From: Enteractinococcus helveticum
Lineage (GTDB): Bacteria; Actinomycetota; Actinomycetes; Actinomycetales; Micrococcaceae
Length of the DNA stretch: 34,699 bases
Reading direction: 5' to 3'
Assembly: GCF_020742345.1 (NCBI RefSeq)
Contig: NZ_DYXC01000027.1
Location: forward strand, 1 to 34,699
Shown: positions 8,200 through 17,305 of the stretch, one piece after another
Numbering within the stretch: position 1 is the first letter of the stretch
Layout of the letters: each line of letters opens with the position of its first letter
The notes under the pieces: generated by a model
What the model was told of the DNA's origin: nothing
The model's database searches: none
What the model saw: only the letters and a program-made list of their open reading frames with translations
Position numbers and translations under genes: made by a program

Positions 8200-8664
8200 G
8201 TGTCTCAACTTCAGATCGGACAAGTCGCACCAACATTCAAATTGCAGGACGGCGATGGTCAGCAGGTGTCACTAGATGATTTCCGTGATAAGAAAACCAT
8301 CGTGTACTTTTACCCCAAGGCCGCTACCCCCGGGTGTACCACCGAGGCTTGCGATTTTCGAGACAACATCAATTCGATGGGGGCGGCAGGTTATCAAGTC
8401 ATTGGCATCTCACCGGATGCACCAGAAGATATTAAAGCTTTTGCGGTACAAGAGCGACTGACTTTTCCACTGTTATCGGATCCGGGCTCCCAAATAGCCA
8501 AAGCCTATGGCAGTTATGGCACCAAAACCATTAACGGCAAAACCATTGAAGGCACGTTGCGGTCGACATTTGTGTTGGACGGTGACCACACTGTGCAACA
8601 TGCTGAATATAACGTCGATGCCGAGGGCCACGTCGCGCGGTTACGCGACACACTTGGTATCTGA
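8200..8664 (+). CDS. bcp: thioredoxin-dependent peroxiredoxin, Bcp/PrxQ type
   Basis: Cytosolic thiol peroxidase of 154 aa that reduces H2O2 and organic peroxides. The peroxidatic Cys46 and resolving Cys51 stand in PKAATPGCTTEACDF, the PxxxTxxC-x4-C arrangement of the PrxQ subfamily. The start is GTG with a strong AAGGAGGG six bases upstream. It is divergent from the monooxygenase gene and convergent with allB. Its promoter carries the ureide-regulon operators, so it is probably induced with the purine-degrading enzymes. Urate oxidase in the same island releases H2O2, which gives a direct reason for this coupling; that link is inference. Confidence 0.93.
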   Translation: MSQLQIGQVAPTFKLQDGDGQQVSLDDFRDKKTIVYFYPKAATPGCTTEACDFRDNINSMGAAGYQVIGISPDAPEDIKAFAVQERLTFPLLSDPGSQIAKAYGSYGTKTINGKTIEGTLRSTFVLDGDHTVQHAEYNVDAEGHVARLRDTLGI

Positions 8665-8678
8665 ATCAACGACGAAAC

Positions 8679-8736
8679 AGTGGACTTCTACCGTCGTAAG
8701 AATTGACCTTTCGGCGTGTGGAAGTCCACTTTTTTG
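8679..8736 (+). terminator. probable terminator of the peroxiredoxin gene
   Basis: Arms AGTGGACTTC (8679-8688) and GAAGTCCACT (8721-8730) pair perfectly and are followed by a run of T. The loop of 32 bases is long. The right part lies inside the end of the convergent allB gene, so the sequence serves both coding and termination. Confidence 0.55.
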
Positions 8737-10031
8737 CCGCGTAACCATGTGTCTTGGACCTGACCTTGCAACTCGCGCCGATCGTACGGCGTAATAGGGT
8801 TTCTATGATGCAAACTCCCAGCATCAACCGTCCATGTGGCTTGCGGGTCGAAGATAACCAGATCGGCATCATACCCAAGCGCTAGCTGACCCTTGCCTGC
8901 CACACGAGCAATACGAGCTGGTTGTTCCGCCATCCATGTCACGACCTGCGATAACTCAATGCCATATTGCTGGGCTTCGGTCCACATGACCGAAAGGCCC
9001 AATTGGAGTGAGGAGATGCCACCCCATGCGGTATCGAAGTCCCCGTGGCCGTTTTCTTTGAGCTCTAACGTCGACGGTGAGTGATCTGATACTACAATGT
9101 CTATCACCCCGTCTTGGAGCCCCTGCCAAAGGCGACTTCTGTTGTTTTTCTCGCGAATTGGTGGTGCACACTTGAAGGCGGTCTTGCCATCTTGGATGTC
9201 TTCGCTCAAAAAAGTAAGGTAATGCGGGCACGTTTCGACGGTAATTGGCAGCCCTTCCGCTTTTGCCGCAGCGAGCTGTTCTAAACATTCAGCGTTCGAA
9301 AGATGTAGGATGTGTGCGCGGCAGCCGGTAGCCCGTACAGCCTCAATGACCGATTGGATGGCTACCGACTCTGCTTCGCCAGGTCGAGACGCCAAAAAGT
9401 CGGCGTAGCGTCGGCTGGCATGAATGCCCTGGGCGCGAGTGTGCTCTAAGGTGTGAGCATCTTCAGCATGAACGATCATCAGGCCATCAAACTTCTTCAG
9501 CTCAGCCATATCTCGTTGCATTTCGTCGGTCTCGAGCTTGGGAAATTCATCCACCCCGGAATGTTCTAGGAAACATTTGAACCCGAAAACGCCATTGTCA
9601 TGCAACGGTCGCAGCGCATCGATGTTGCCCGGGACGGCGCCACCCCAAAAGCCTGTATCCACATGGATTTGATCTTTGGCAGCGGCCTGTTTAATAGCCA
9701 GCGCATCAGTATTGACTGTGGAAGGAATCGAGTTTAGCGGCATGTCGATGAGCGTGGTTACACCGCCTGCGGCGGCTGCACGGGTCGCTGAATCAAAACC
9801 TTCCCACTCGGTTCGTCCCGGTTCGTTGACGTGGACGTGCGTGTCCACCAATCCAGGTAACAATACCTGTTGACTTTGAACATCGACCACCTGATGGCTG
9901 CTTAGATTGGCCCCCAGTGGTTCAATGGCCTCGATTTTGCCGTCTCGGACACCGATTTCAAGCGGACTGAACTGCCTTTGATGTAGGACGTGTTCGGCCC
10001 GAAATACAACATCGAATACAGGTTTTGCCAT
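8688..10031 (-). CDS. allB: allantoinase
   Basis: Amidohydrolase of 447 aa that opens the ring of allantoin to give allantoate. The metal-binding DTHVHVNEPGRTEWEG (Asp63, His65, His67) is the allantoinase/dihydroorotase signature. GFKCFLEHSG carries the lysine expected to be carboxylated to bridge two metals, and ETCPHYLTF and VVSDHSPS supply the remaining ligands. AAAGGA precedes the ATG. It is the last gene of hyi-glxR-gcl-glxK-allB, 22 bp after glxK, an order that puts the entry enzyme of the pathway last. The neighbours rule against dihydroorotase or hydantoinase. Confidence 0.93.
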   Translation of the reverse strand: MAKPVFDVVFRAEHVLHQRQFSPLEIGVRDGKIEAIEPLGANLSSHQVVDVQSQQVLLPGLVDTHVHVNEPGRTEWEGFDSATRAAAAGGVTTLIDMPLNSIPSTVNTDALAIKQAAAKDQIHVDTGFWGGAVPGNIDALRPLHDNGVFGFKCFLEHSGVDEFPKLETDEMQRDMAELKKFDGLMIVHAEDAHTLEHTRAQGIHASRRYADFLASRPGEAESVAIQSVIEAVRATGCRAHILHLSNAECLEQLAAAKAEGLPITVETCPHYLTFLSEDIQDGKTAFKCAPPIREKNNRSRLWQGLQDGVIDIVVSDHSPSTLELKENGHGDFDTAWGGISSLQLGLSVMWTEAQQYGIELSQVVTWMAEQPARIARVAGKGQLALGYDADLVIFDPQATWTVDAGSLHHRNPITPYDRRELQGQVQDTWLRGKKVDFHTPKGQFLRR

Positions 10032-10053
10032 TGCTGGATTCCTTTCATTTTCG

Positions 10054-11238
10054 TCACACTGAGTGTGCTAACAAGATATTACCGATGCGGGCACCGAGTC
10101 GGACTAACAAATCCTGTGCTTCACGCATAGACACCTCAGGATCAGACTCGAGCTCAGTTAACGCAAATACTCGGTCGAACCCGGCACCTGCTGCTTGACG
10201 ATCAGACAACAAACTGCGTCCGCATACCGCAAACACCGGAATCTGGTGCTGATTCGCCACTTGAGCGATACCCACCGGAGCTTTTCCTTGCAGTGTTTGA
10301 ACGTCGAGACTGCCTTCCCCGGTAATCACCAGGGTTGCGTCGGTGAGTGCAGAGGCAAAATCAACGATGTCCAAAATGACATCTATTCCTCGACGTCGTT
10401 TCGCCCCCAAGACAGCCATGGCTGCAAATCCGGTACCACCGGCTGCACCGGCGCCGGGCTTGGTGATCGCGTCGGTGACGGATTGAGCGGCCTCACGGCC
10501 GAAAGTCTGTGCTGCAGCATCCCTGAGCCGCTCAGCAAAATGCCCTAAGGAAGTGTCAAATCCTGCTATGTCGTCATCGGATAACCCTTTTTGTGGGCCG
10601 AAGACCCGTGCAGCGCCATCGATGCCCAATAGTGGGTTATCGACATCACTGGCCAAGATGACTTCAGTGTGGGCCCACCGTGGATCGATATCGGTCAGCT
10701 CAATCCGGTGTAGTTTGTGCAACGAGCCACCACCGTCTGCCACCGTAATCCCGTTTTGATCCAGGAGTTTTGCGCCGAGGGCAGCCAACATACCAGCTCC
10801 GCCATCTGTACAGGCGGAGCCGCCAAGTCCCAGGACAATCCGGGTTGCCCCGGCTTCAAGAGCGGCTTGCAATAGTTCTCCGGTGCCTCGACTCGTAGCC
10901 GTGGCCCCTGTACTTCGGGTGGGTTCCAATAACTCGATTCCCGAAGCTTGTGCTAACTCCACGACCGCATCGGTGCGATCGGATGAGTGCTTTATAGCCC
11001 ACCGTGCCTCGACGGGACGGCCTAGCGGTCCGGTGACCAATGCTGTTTGCTGTGTGAAGCCAGCCGCAACGGCGGCATCGATGGTGCCTTCACCACCGTC
11101 TGCGACTGGCACACAGCGCACCTCCGCGGAGGAGGTTGCCGAGCGGAGACCCCTTGTGAGCGCTGCGGCAACCTCCTTCGCGGTGGCAGACCCTTTGAAC
11201 TTATCTGGAGCGATCACAACGACCGGTTGGATGTTCAT
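10054..11238 (-). CDS. glxK: glycerate kinase
   Basis: Class I glycerate kinase (GarK/GlxK family), 394 aa from the ATG at 11238. GTG at 11247 is also in frame, but GGTGAG sits five bases before the ATG. The N-terminal VVIAPDKFKGSATAKEVA and the glycine-rich GLGGSACTDGGAGMLAALGAKLLD are hallmarks. Enzymes of this family make 2-phosphoglycerate from D-glycerate and ATP, which feeds enolase and pyruvate kinase. It starts 11 bp after the gcl stop, in one operon with the enzymes that supply its substrate. Confidence 0.93.
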   Translation of the reverse strand: MNIQPVVVIAPDKFKGSATAKEVAAALTRGLRSATSSAEVRCVPVADGGEGTIDAAVAAGFTQQTALVTGPLGRPVEARWAIKHSSDRTDAVVELAQASGIELLEPTRSTGATATSRGTGELLQAALEAGATRIVLGLGGSACTDGGAGMLAALGAKLLDQNGITVADGGGSLHKLHRIELTDIDPRWAHTEVILASDVDNPLLGIDGAARVFGPQKGLSDDDIAGFDTSLGHFAERLRDAAAQTFGREAAQSVTDAITKPGAGAAGGTGFAAMAVLGAKRRRGIDVILDIVDFASALTDATLVITGEGSLDVQTLQGKAPVGIAQVANQHQIPVFAVCGRSLLSDRQAAGAGFDRVFALTELESDPEVSMREAQDLLVRLGARIGNILLAHSV

Positions 11239-11249
11239 CGGGCTCACCG

Positions 11250-13043
11250 TTAGTCCAGCAGCATGAGTGCAGTAGGAGCGTCTGCTGCGGTAACGGCGAG
11301 GTCTTCAAATTCATTGATGTTATCCAGGGCAGTACCCATAGCAACGTTCGTAACACGTTCCAGGATGACTTCGACGACGACCGGTACCTTGTATTGATCC
11401 ATCAATGATCGGGCTTGTTCAAATGCCGGACCCAATTGGTTCGGATCTTCAACCCGTAGCGCCTTGCAACCGAGCCCTTCGGCTACTTTGACATGGTCGA
11501 CTCCGTAACCGGCGGTACCGGATTCTTGAGCAGCCGCGCCAGCATTGATGTTTTCAAATGCCAAGGACACTTCGTAATCCATATCGAAAGCGCGCTGCGA
11601 CTGCCGGATGAGACCGAGATACGAGTTATTCACTACTACGTGCAGATACGGCAGGTTATGCTGTGCTCCGACGGCCAACTCTTCGATCATGAACTGGAAA
11701 TCGTAGTCGCCCGAAAGTGCCACGACAGTTTGATCAGGTTTGGCGCGGGCTACACCCAGTGCTGCTGGACCTGTCCACCCCAGCGGTCCGGCTTGGCCGG
11801 CATTGATCCAGGAACGCGGACGATATGCGTGCAACATTTGCGCTCCGGCAATTTGACTCAGCCCGATCGTGGTCACATACGTGGTATCGCGACCAAAGGC
11901 ACGGTTCATTTCCTGGTATACGCGCTGCGGTTTGATCGGTTTGTGATCGAAGTTCGTTTTGCGCTGGAGTTGTGCCTTGCGTGCAGTGCAAGCATCTGAC
12001 CAATCTGTATAGTTTGGGATTGTGCCGGCAGCTTGGCGTTTGCGTGCGGCCGCCAAGAGAGCTTGTAGTGCGGCTTTTGCATCCGAAACCACCCCGTAAT
12101 CAGGGGAGAACACTCGTCCGATCTGGGTTGGTTCGATATCGACATGTATGAATTTGCGTCCGGCACGATACGTTGTGAGGTCTCCGGTGTGGCGGTTCGC
12201 CCAGCGGTTACCGATACCCAGAACAACGTCGGACTCTAAGAACGTCGCATTACCGTACCGGGTGTGTGTTTGGATTCCCACCATGCCTGACATCAGGGGG
12301 TGGTCGTCTGGGATTGCACCCCATCCCATAAGCGTCGGGGCAACCGGGATGTTCAGGAGCTCAGCTAGCTCTACGAGTTCCGTAGCGCCGTCAGCGTTAA
12401 TGATGCCGCCACCGGCTATAATCAGTGGCCGCTCATGAGCGAATAATAAGTCAAGAATCTTATTGGCTTGAGCTTCAGTAGCCTGCGGGTTAACCACTGG
12501 CAAAGGCTCATACGTATTAATATCGAAATCAATTTCCGTCATCTGTACGTCAATTGGTAGGTCGATTAGCACCGGGCCAGGGCGAGACGATCTCATGAGT
12601 TGGAAAGCTTTTTGGAAGGTACCCGGAATCTGACCGGCTTCTAATACGGTGACGGCCATCTTGCATAGTGGTTTGGCGATCTCATCAATATTGATTGCTT
12701 GAAAGTCTTCTTTGTGTAAGACCGCGACTGGTGCCTGCCCAGTCAGACACAGGATAGGTATCGAATCAGCAGCGGCAGCATACAATCCCGTGATCATATC
12801 GGTTCCAGCTGGACCCGAAGTCCCGATACACACCCCGATATTGCCGGCTTCGGCGCGACTGTAGCCGTCGGCCATGTGCGAGGCACCTTCAACATGGCGT
12901 GCCAACGTGTGCTTTATCCCGCCGTGGGCTTTCATCGCCGAATATAGCGGATTGATAGCGGCACCTGGCAAACCGAAGGTTTCGGTTGCGCCTTCCTTTT
13001 CCAGAATCAGTGCGATGGCATCAACTGCGCGCATGATGGTCAT
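11250..13043 (-). CDS. gcl: glyoxylate carboligase (tartronate-semialdehyde synthase)
   Basis: Thiamin-diphosphate enzyme of 597 aa that joins two glyoxylates to tartronate semialdehyde and CO2. The sequence LARHVEGASHMADGYSRA puts Val at position 51, where nearly all other ThDP enzymes have the catalytic Glu. This substitution is diagnostic of Gcl and separates it from acetolactate synthase. The ThDP/Mg motif GDYDFQFMIEE...NN is near residue 440, and the FAD-binding middle domain is present as in the family. AAGGAG precedes the ATG. It lies between glxR and glxK, matching the order of the reactions. Confidence 0.96.
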   Translation of the reverse strand: MTIMRAVDAIALILEKEGATETFGLPGAAINPLYSAMKAHGGIKHTLARHVEGASHMADGYSRAEAGNIGVCIGTSGPAGTDMITGLYAAAADSIPILCLTGQAPVAVLHKEDFQAINIDEIAKPLCKMAVTVLEAGQIPGTFQKAFQLMRSSRPGPVLIDLPIDVQMTEIDFDINTYEPLPVVNPQATEAQANKILDLLFAHERPLIIAGGGIINADGATELVELAELLNIPVAPTLMGWGAIPDDHPLMSGMVGIQTHTRYGNATFLESDVVLGIGNRWANRHTGDLTTYRAGRKFIHVDIEPTQIGRVFSPDYGVVSDAKAALQALLAAARKRQAAGTIPNYTDWSDACTARKAQLQRKTNFDHKPIKPQRVYQEMNRAFGRDTTYVTTIGLSQIAGAQMLHAYRPRSWINAGQAGPLGWTGPAALGVARAKPDQTVVALSGDYDFQFMIEELAVGAQHNLPYLHVVVNNSYLGLIRQSQRAFDMDYEVSLAFENINAGAAAQESGTAGYGVDHVKVAEGLGCKALRVEDPNQLGPAFEQARSLMDQYKVPVVVEVILERVTNVAMGTALDNINEFEDLAVTAADAPTALMLLD

Positions 13044-13076
13044 TTCGATCTCCTTGAGTCAAAACTGTGTTCATTC

Positions 13077-13967
13077 TTAGTTATCTGCTCGAGCGGATAG
13101 CTGATCTACCAAACGGAACAGACCGGAGTGATCCAGTCCGCCGTCGCCGGCGCTTACAGTTGCTGCGACCAACTGAGCAACTGCGGCCCCGATTGGAATG
13201 ATCACACCCGCTTCGCGAGCCGCGGAGGTCACAATACCCATGTCTTTGTGGTGTAGTTCCAGTCGAAAACCAGGTGAGAATTCCCGATCCAGCATCTTTT
13301 GGCCTTTTTGTTCCAGAACTTTGGAACCGGCCAGCCCGCCACCGAGCACCTCTAAGGCTGAAGATGTATCGACGCCGTAGGCCTCGAGGAACGCAATGGC
13401 CTCAGCGAGCAATTGGATATTGCCGGCAACGATCAGTTGGTTAGCGGCTTTTACGGTTTGTCCCGACCCTGAAGGACCAACTAGGACGATGGTCTTGCCC
13501 ATGGCATTGAGAACATCTTGGACTGCATCGAAATCTTCTTGTTCTCCTCCAACCATGATGGACAACACTGCATCGATTGCACCTTGTTCACCACCTGATA
13601 CTGGGGCATCGAGCGGTTTGATTCCTGCAGCACGGGCTTGTGCCGAGAGTTCGGTGGTTACATCGGGTCGAATTGATGAGTTATCAATCCAATAGGCGCC
13701 TTCAGGCGCGTTAGCAAAAACCCCATCGTTACCTGTTACCACTTCGGTCACGTGTGGAGAGTCCGGCACCATAGTGATGATGACATCGGCATCCTGGACA
13801 GCCTCAGCAATCGTAGAGGCAGCTCTGCCTCCAGCTGTCACGAGTTCTTCGACTTTGCCAGGAGAACGATTGTATCCGGTGACATTGAATCCTGCCTGGA
13901 CTAGGTTCTTGGCCATGGGTAGCCCCATAATGCCTAAACCAATGAAAGCGACGTTTTTCGTTGTCAT
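13077..13967 (-). CDS. glxR: 2-hydroxy-3-oxopropionate (tartronate semialdehyde) reductase
   Basis: Beta-hydroxyacid dehydrogenase of 296 aa that reduces tartronate semialdehyde to D-glycerate with NAD(P)H. The Rossmann motif GLGIMGLPMAKNL is at about residues 11-23. The substrate-binding block DAPVSGGEQGA is near 120, and the catalytic lysine stands in VKAANQLIV near 173. AAAGGA lies eleven bases before the ATG. The gene sits 60 bp after hyi and 33 bp before gcl, so the product of Gcl is its natural substrate. Confidence 0.94.
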   Translation of the reverse strand: MTTKNVAFIGLGIMGLPMAKNLVQAGFNVTGYNRSPGKVEELVTAGGRAASTIAEAVQDADVIITMVPDSPHVTEVVTGNDGVFANAPEGAYWIDNSSIRPDVTTELSAQARAAGIKPLDAPVSGGEQGAIDAVLSIMVGGEQEDFDAVQDVLNAMGKTIVLVGPSGSGQTVKAANQLIVAGNIQLLAEAIAFLEAYGVDTSSALEVLGGGLAGSKVLEQKGQKMLDREFSPGFRLELHHKDMGIVTSAAREAGVIIPIGAAVAQLVAATVSAGDGGLDHSGLFRLVDQLSARADN

Positions 13968-14027
13968 AATACAAGAGATCCTTTCGTAGTAAGAGTCCTC
14001 AATGAGGTAAGTACCCTCAAGGCACTG

Positions 14028-14879
14028 CTAGTTCTTGAGCCAATCGAATGCTGATGCGTGGTCTTGCTTATATTCCAAGGCGACGTGGCCGGTGTAACCG
14101 AGTTCGCGAGCCCGATCGAGCCATGCAAATAACGGCAGACTTCCGGTTCCGGGCGCACCGCGGCCTGGATTATCTGCGATCTGAATGTGTCCGAAGTCGG
14201 CAGCATGATGTTCGATGACTTGTGCAACATCGTCGCCGTTGACCGCCAGATGATAAAAATCAGCAAGGAGAGCAATATTTTGAGCATTGCCTACCTCGGC
14301 ATCGCCATTCTTGACCTCATCAATGATCCGCAGGGCATCTGCGGCTGTCTTCAGCGGGTAATCCTCTGCACCTGAGACGGGTTCCAGCAAGACAGTACCG
14401 TCGAGTTCGGAGACTGCATTTGCAGCATGAACGAGGTTTTTGATCGCAAGCGCGTCTTGTTCCTCAGCAGTGAAATCCGACTGTCGAAGTCCATAGAGTG
14501 CATTGAAGGCTTTGCAACCAGTACGCTTTCCAATCTCCACTACAACTTCGACGTTTTCTTTGAATGCAGAGCATTCGCCTTTGGTCGAAACTCGTCCGCG
14601 ATCTCCGCCAGCCATATGGCCCGCCCAAAAGTTCAAACCGACAAGTGAGACACCGGCATTATTTAGTGAATCAATGAATGCTTGCACTTCGTGCTCGCCT
14701 GGAACCGGGTTGCCATCGAATGGCCACCAGAACTCAACTTGGGTAAAACCCTCAGCCGCAGCAGCAGCTGCTCGATCGTTGACGGGCAGCTCAGTGAGCA
14801 GCGTAGAGCAATTCAGCACGAAATCTTGGGCGGTAAATTGCTGGCGACGTTCTTGCTCTGATTTCACGGTCTCAGTCAC
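14028..14879 (-). CDS. hyi: hydroxypyruvate isomerase
   Basis: TIM-barrel isomerase (AP endonuclease 2-like fold) that interconverts hydroxypyruvate and tartronate semialdehyde. NCSTLLTELPVNDRAAAAAAEGF near the N-terminus, VLLEPVSGAEDYPL and HIQIADNPGRGAPGTG are typical. An ATG at 14900 opens the same frame, but it falls inside the operator. The GTG at 14879 has GGAGGAAG five bases before it, so I take 283 aa as the product. First gene of the operon hyi-glxR-gcl-glxK-allB. Confidence 0.9.
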   Translation of the reverse strand: MTETVKSEQERRQQFTAQDFVLNCSTLLTELPVNDRAAAAAAEGFTQVEFWWPFDGNPVPGEHEVQAFIDSLNNAGVSLVGLNFWAGHMAGGDRGRVSTKGECSAFKENVEVVVEIGKRTGCKAFNALYGLRQSDFTAEEQDALAIKNLVHAANAVSELDGTVLLEPVSGAEDYPLKTAADALRIIDEVKNGDAEVGNAQNIALLADFYHLAVNGDDVAQVIEHHAADFGHIQIADNPGRGAPGTGSLPLFAWLDRARELGYTGHVALEYKQDHASAFDWLKN

Positions 14880-14894
14880 AACTTCCTCCAGTGT

Positions 14895-14930
14895 TTTCAT
14901 ATTGTGGAAAAGTATTTTTGATCTGTGAAA
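14895..14930 (-). promoter_or_regulatory. ureide-regulon operator pair before hyi
   Basis: On the minus strand the primary site reads TTCCACAATATGAAA (14909-14895). With one more base it is the same 16-mer as at the peroxiredoxin gene. The secondary half-site starts TTTCACA (14930-14924), with its centre 21 bp upstream. The primary site lies directly before the Shine-Dalgarno GGAGGAA. Confidence 0.75.
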
Positions 14931-14933
14931 GTT

Positions 14934-14962
14934 AGCGTAGAGGGCAATGTGAGTTGAGTCAA
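14934..14962 (-). promoter_or_regulatory. probable sigma-A promoter of the hyi operon
   Basis: On the minus strand, TTGACT (14962-14957) and TACGCT (14939-14934) are separated by 17 bases, fitting the actinobacterial TTGACA / TANNNT pattern. A start near 14927 would place both operator sites at and just after the start of transcription. Confidence 0.5.
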
Positions 14963-15050
14963 GTTTTGCTCAATGGTGTAGCGCTACAGCAGTGCGCCCG
15001 TCGGGTTTCCGAACACCTTGACAGCACATATGTGATGCAGGCTACACTTA

Positions 15051-15086
15051 CAATATCTTTTGGAATTGTAATTTCACATCATGGAA
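15051..15086 (+). promoter_or_regulatory. ureide-regulon operator pair before the NCS2 permease
   Basis: The primary site TTTCACATCATGGAA (15072-15086) is the consensus read on the opposite strand, with 12 of 15 positions matching. A secondary half-site ends in TTTGGAA (15059-15065), its centre 21 bp upstream. A TTGACA (15018-15023) and TACACT (15043-15048) with a 19-base spacer lie just before and may be the promoter. Confidence 0.6.
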
Positions 15087-15126
15087 CTATCGTCTTTATC
15101 TTTGATACCTACCGAAACGAGGGATC

Positions 15127-16764
15127 GTGAAATCTCTTTTCGCAAAACCTGCCTATGCTTCCCCTGATGCCCCGGAAAATGAACGATTACCGTTCGGACG
15201 TTCTCTTGCCTTCGGGGTACAACACGTCTTGACCATGTATGGAGGGATTCTTGCTGTCCCGCTCATCATCGGTAATGCCGCAGGACTCTCTCCTGACGAA
15301 ATTGCCAAAATGGTGACCGGCACGCTATTCGTTGGAGGTCTAGCAACGATCTTGCAGTCAGCTGGATTACCCTTCTTAGGCTCCCGACTGCCGCTTGTGC
15401 AAGGAGTTTCCTTTGCTGCTGTCGCTACCATGCTTGCCATAATTAGCGGTGGAAACGGGCTGCAGGATGTCTTCGGAGCGATCATTGCAGCCAGTGTCAT
15501 CGGCTTTTTGATTGCGCCGTTCTTCGCAAAAATCGTTCGTTTTTTCCCACCGGTAGTTACCGGAACTGTGATCACAGCGATAGGGTTAACGTTATTCCCC
15601 GTAGCGGCCAACTGGGCAATGGGCGGCGATAACACGGCTGATAACTACGGATCAATTACGAATATCAGTCTGGCATTACTCACCTTTGCTATCATCATTA
15701 TCTTCTCGAAGGTGGGTGTGGCGTTACTATCGCGTTTAGCAATCCTGTTGGGTCTTATTGCAGGTACCGTCGTGGCCTGGACCTTAGGTCAAGCCGACTT
15801 CTCCGACGTCGGTGATGGGGTGCCCATCGCATTTCCTGGCTTACTTGAATTCGGGGTACCTACGTTTGATATTGCGGCCATTGTCTCCATGGTCATTGTG
15901 ATCTTGGTGATTAAGACCGAAACTACCGCAGATATCATTGCCGTCGGGGAGATCATCGGAACCCCGGTTGACTCTCGCCGCATTGCAGACGGACTAAGAG
16001 CTGACATGTTATCTTCGGCATTGGCACCATTGTTTGGGTCTTTCACGCAGTCTGCTTTCGCTCAAAATGTTGGCCTGGTAGCGCTATCTGGGATTAAATC
16101 GCGTTGGGTCGTCACTGCGGGCGGTGGAATCATGGTGGTGCTCGGGTTGGTTCCATGGCTGGGCCAAGTAGTTGCTGCCATTCCAATGCCGGTCCTTGGT
16201 GGTGCCGGTATCGTACTATTCGGCACGGTTGCCGCTTCAGGTATCCGGAGCCTGTCAACCGTCAAATACGACGGTAATATGAACCTGGTCATTGTTGCCT
16301 CTGCACTGGGCTTTGGCATGATCCCAGTGGTTAGCCCAGACTTTTATGCAGGATTCCCGGCTTGGTTCGAAACCATCTTCCACTCCGGTATTTCTTCTGC
16401 GGCCATCGTCGCTGTGATTCTCAATATTGTCTTCAACGAAATCGCAGCAAAAACCACAACACAGGCATCGACATTCGCAGCTAAGCCGCTGCGATACCTC
16501 ACCCCAGCACATTTAGAAGTTCTCCAAGATGGAGACCTGTTTACTGGTGGCAAGCTCGTAGACTGTGATGGTGAAGAGATTCCGGTAGTGCCGGAAGAAA
16601 AACTTCCTGAGGTACGAGAAAAGATTCAATGCGGGGAAGTCACCACAACAGCGGAAATAGCTCAGGTGGTCGTCAAAGACAAACAGCCAACCACGTCTGC
16701 GGATTCATCTGAGGATCGCGAGAATGGTGAGGCAAGCATTAGTCAAGGGCGCGGTGTGAGGTAG
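15127..16764 (+). CDS. NCS2-family urate/xanthine-type permease
   Basis: Nucleobase:cation symporter-2 protein of 545 aa with many hydrophobic helices (12-14 expected) between about residues 25 and 445. Family marks are LPLVQGVSFAAV in the first third and SAFAQNVGLVALSGIKSRWV near residue 312, the QNxG motif that lines the substrate site. The context of urate oxidase and allantoinase points to urate or xanthine rather than uracil; this is inference. A hydrophilic acidic tail of about 90 residues follows the last helix (rich in Glu, Lys, Thr), longer than in most relatives. The start is GTG with GAGGGA before it. It is divergent from the hyi operon and carries the same operator. Confidence 0.9.
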   Translation: MKSLFAKPAYASPDAPENERLPFGRSLAFGVQHVLTMYGGILAVPLIIGNAAGLSPDEIAKMVTGTLFVGGLATILQSAGLPFLGSRLPLVQGVSFAAVATMLAIISGGNGLQDVFGAIIAASVIGFLIAPFFAKIVRFFPPVVTGTVITAIGLTLFPVAANWAMGGDNTADNYGSITNISLALLTFAIIIIFSKVGVALLSRLAILLGLIAGTVVAWTLGQADFSDVGDGVPIAFPGLLEFGVPTFDIAAIVSMVIVILVIKTETTADIIAVGEIIGTPVDSRRIADGLRADMLSSALAPLFGSFTQSAFAQNVGLVALSGIKSRWVVTAGGGIMVVLGLVPWLGQVVAAIPMPVLGGAGIVLFGTVAASGIRSLSTVKYDGNMNLVIVASALGFGMIPVVSPDFYAGFPAWFETIFHSGISSAAIVAVILNIVFNEIAAKTTTQASTFAAKPLRYLTPAHLEVLQDGDLFTGGKLVDCDGEEIPVVPEEKLPEVREKIQCGEVTTTAEIAQVVVKDKQPTTSADSSEDRENGEASISQGRGVR

Positions 16765-16828
16765 CGCTGAAGCTACTACGGGAGCGTAACCGCTGTTCCA
16801 TTCATCTCTATATGAAAAGTCAATACAT

Positions 16829-16868
16829 GCGTCTGTTCGGTCGGAATCTGACCGAACAGACGCTTTTT
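16829..16868 (+). terminator. intrinsic terminator of the permease gene
   Basis: Perfect 14-bp stem (GCGTCTGTTCGGTC, 16829-16842, and its complement, 16850-16863) with a 7-base loop, followed by TTTTT. A textbook rho-independent terminator 64 bp after the stop codon. Confidence 0.93.
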
Positions 16869-17241
16869 GCCTTCGATGCAGCTTTGCGTGGGTCCGGCCG
16901 TAGTTGGGACATTCCCTTTGTGGATTGATCCGCTGAGTCTCTTGGACTCATGGCGGCTGTTTTGTACATGGGCTCCCCGCGAAGGTTATGAGGTAGAGGC
17001 ATAATCACGGGCTTGACACCGTGGTGTCCTTATGGGTGGTCGAGTGCAAGTCAGAGCCGGTTCACGTCTCCATAACAACGTGCTGTAAAAGGACGTAACG
17101 GGCTAATATCTTGAGCAGGCCAGTAAGAACAGCGCAAGACCCCCAGTCGTGCTAATGCTGAACATGCCCGGTTCAGTAGGCTGATGGTTCAGGAATCGAC
17201 AGGGTTCGATCCAACACACGACAATATGCAGGAACACGATA
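16869..17241. other. gene-free region between permease and allE
   Basis: No coding region stands out. The only structure seen is GACACC-GT-GGTGTC (17015-17028), an inverted repeat overlapping a TTGACA; no -10 box follows at a usual distance. GGTTCGATCC near 17197 looks like a tRNA T-loop, but no acceptor or anticodon stem fits. Confidence 0.4.
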
Positions 17242-17281
17242 ATGGCGGTGTTGCCCCGATACTTCGGAACAACACCGCCAT
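17242..17281 (-). terminator. hairpin terminator of the malic enzyme-allE operon
   Basis: Perfect 12-bp arms ATGGCGGTGTTG (17242-17253) and CAACACCGCCAT (17270-17281), 25 bp after the allE stop. Only a short TTAT follows on the minus strand, as is common in actinobacterial terminators. Confidence 0.75.
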
Positions 17282-17305
17282 AGCGTCAGGTATCGTACTA
17301 ACAGA

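Noticed and set aside
17180..17215. tRNA T-loop-like GGTTCGATCC
   Set aside because: Flanking bases do not form the 5-bp arm, and no acceptor or anticodon stem can be built.
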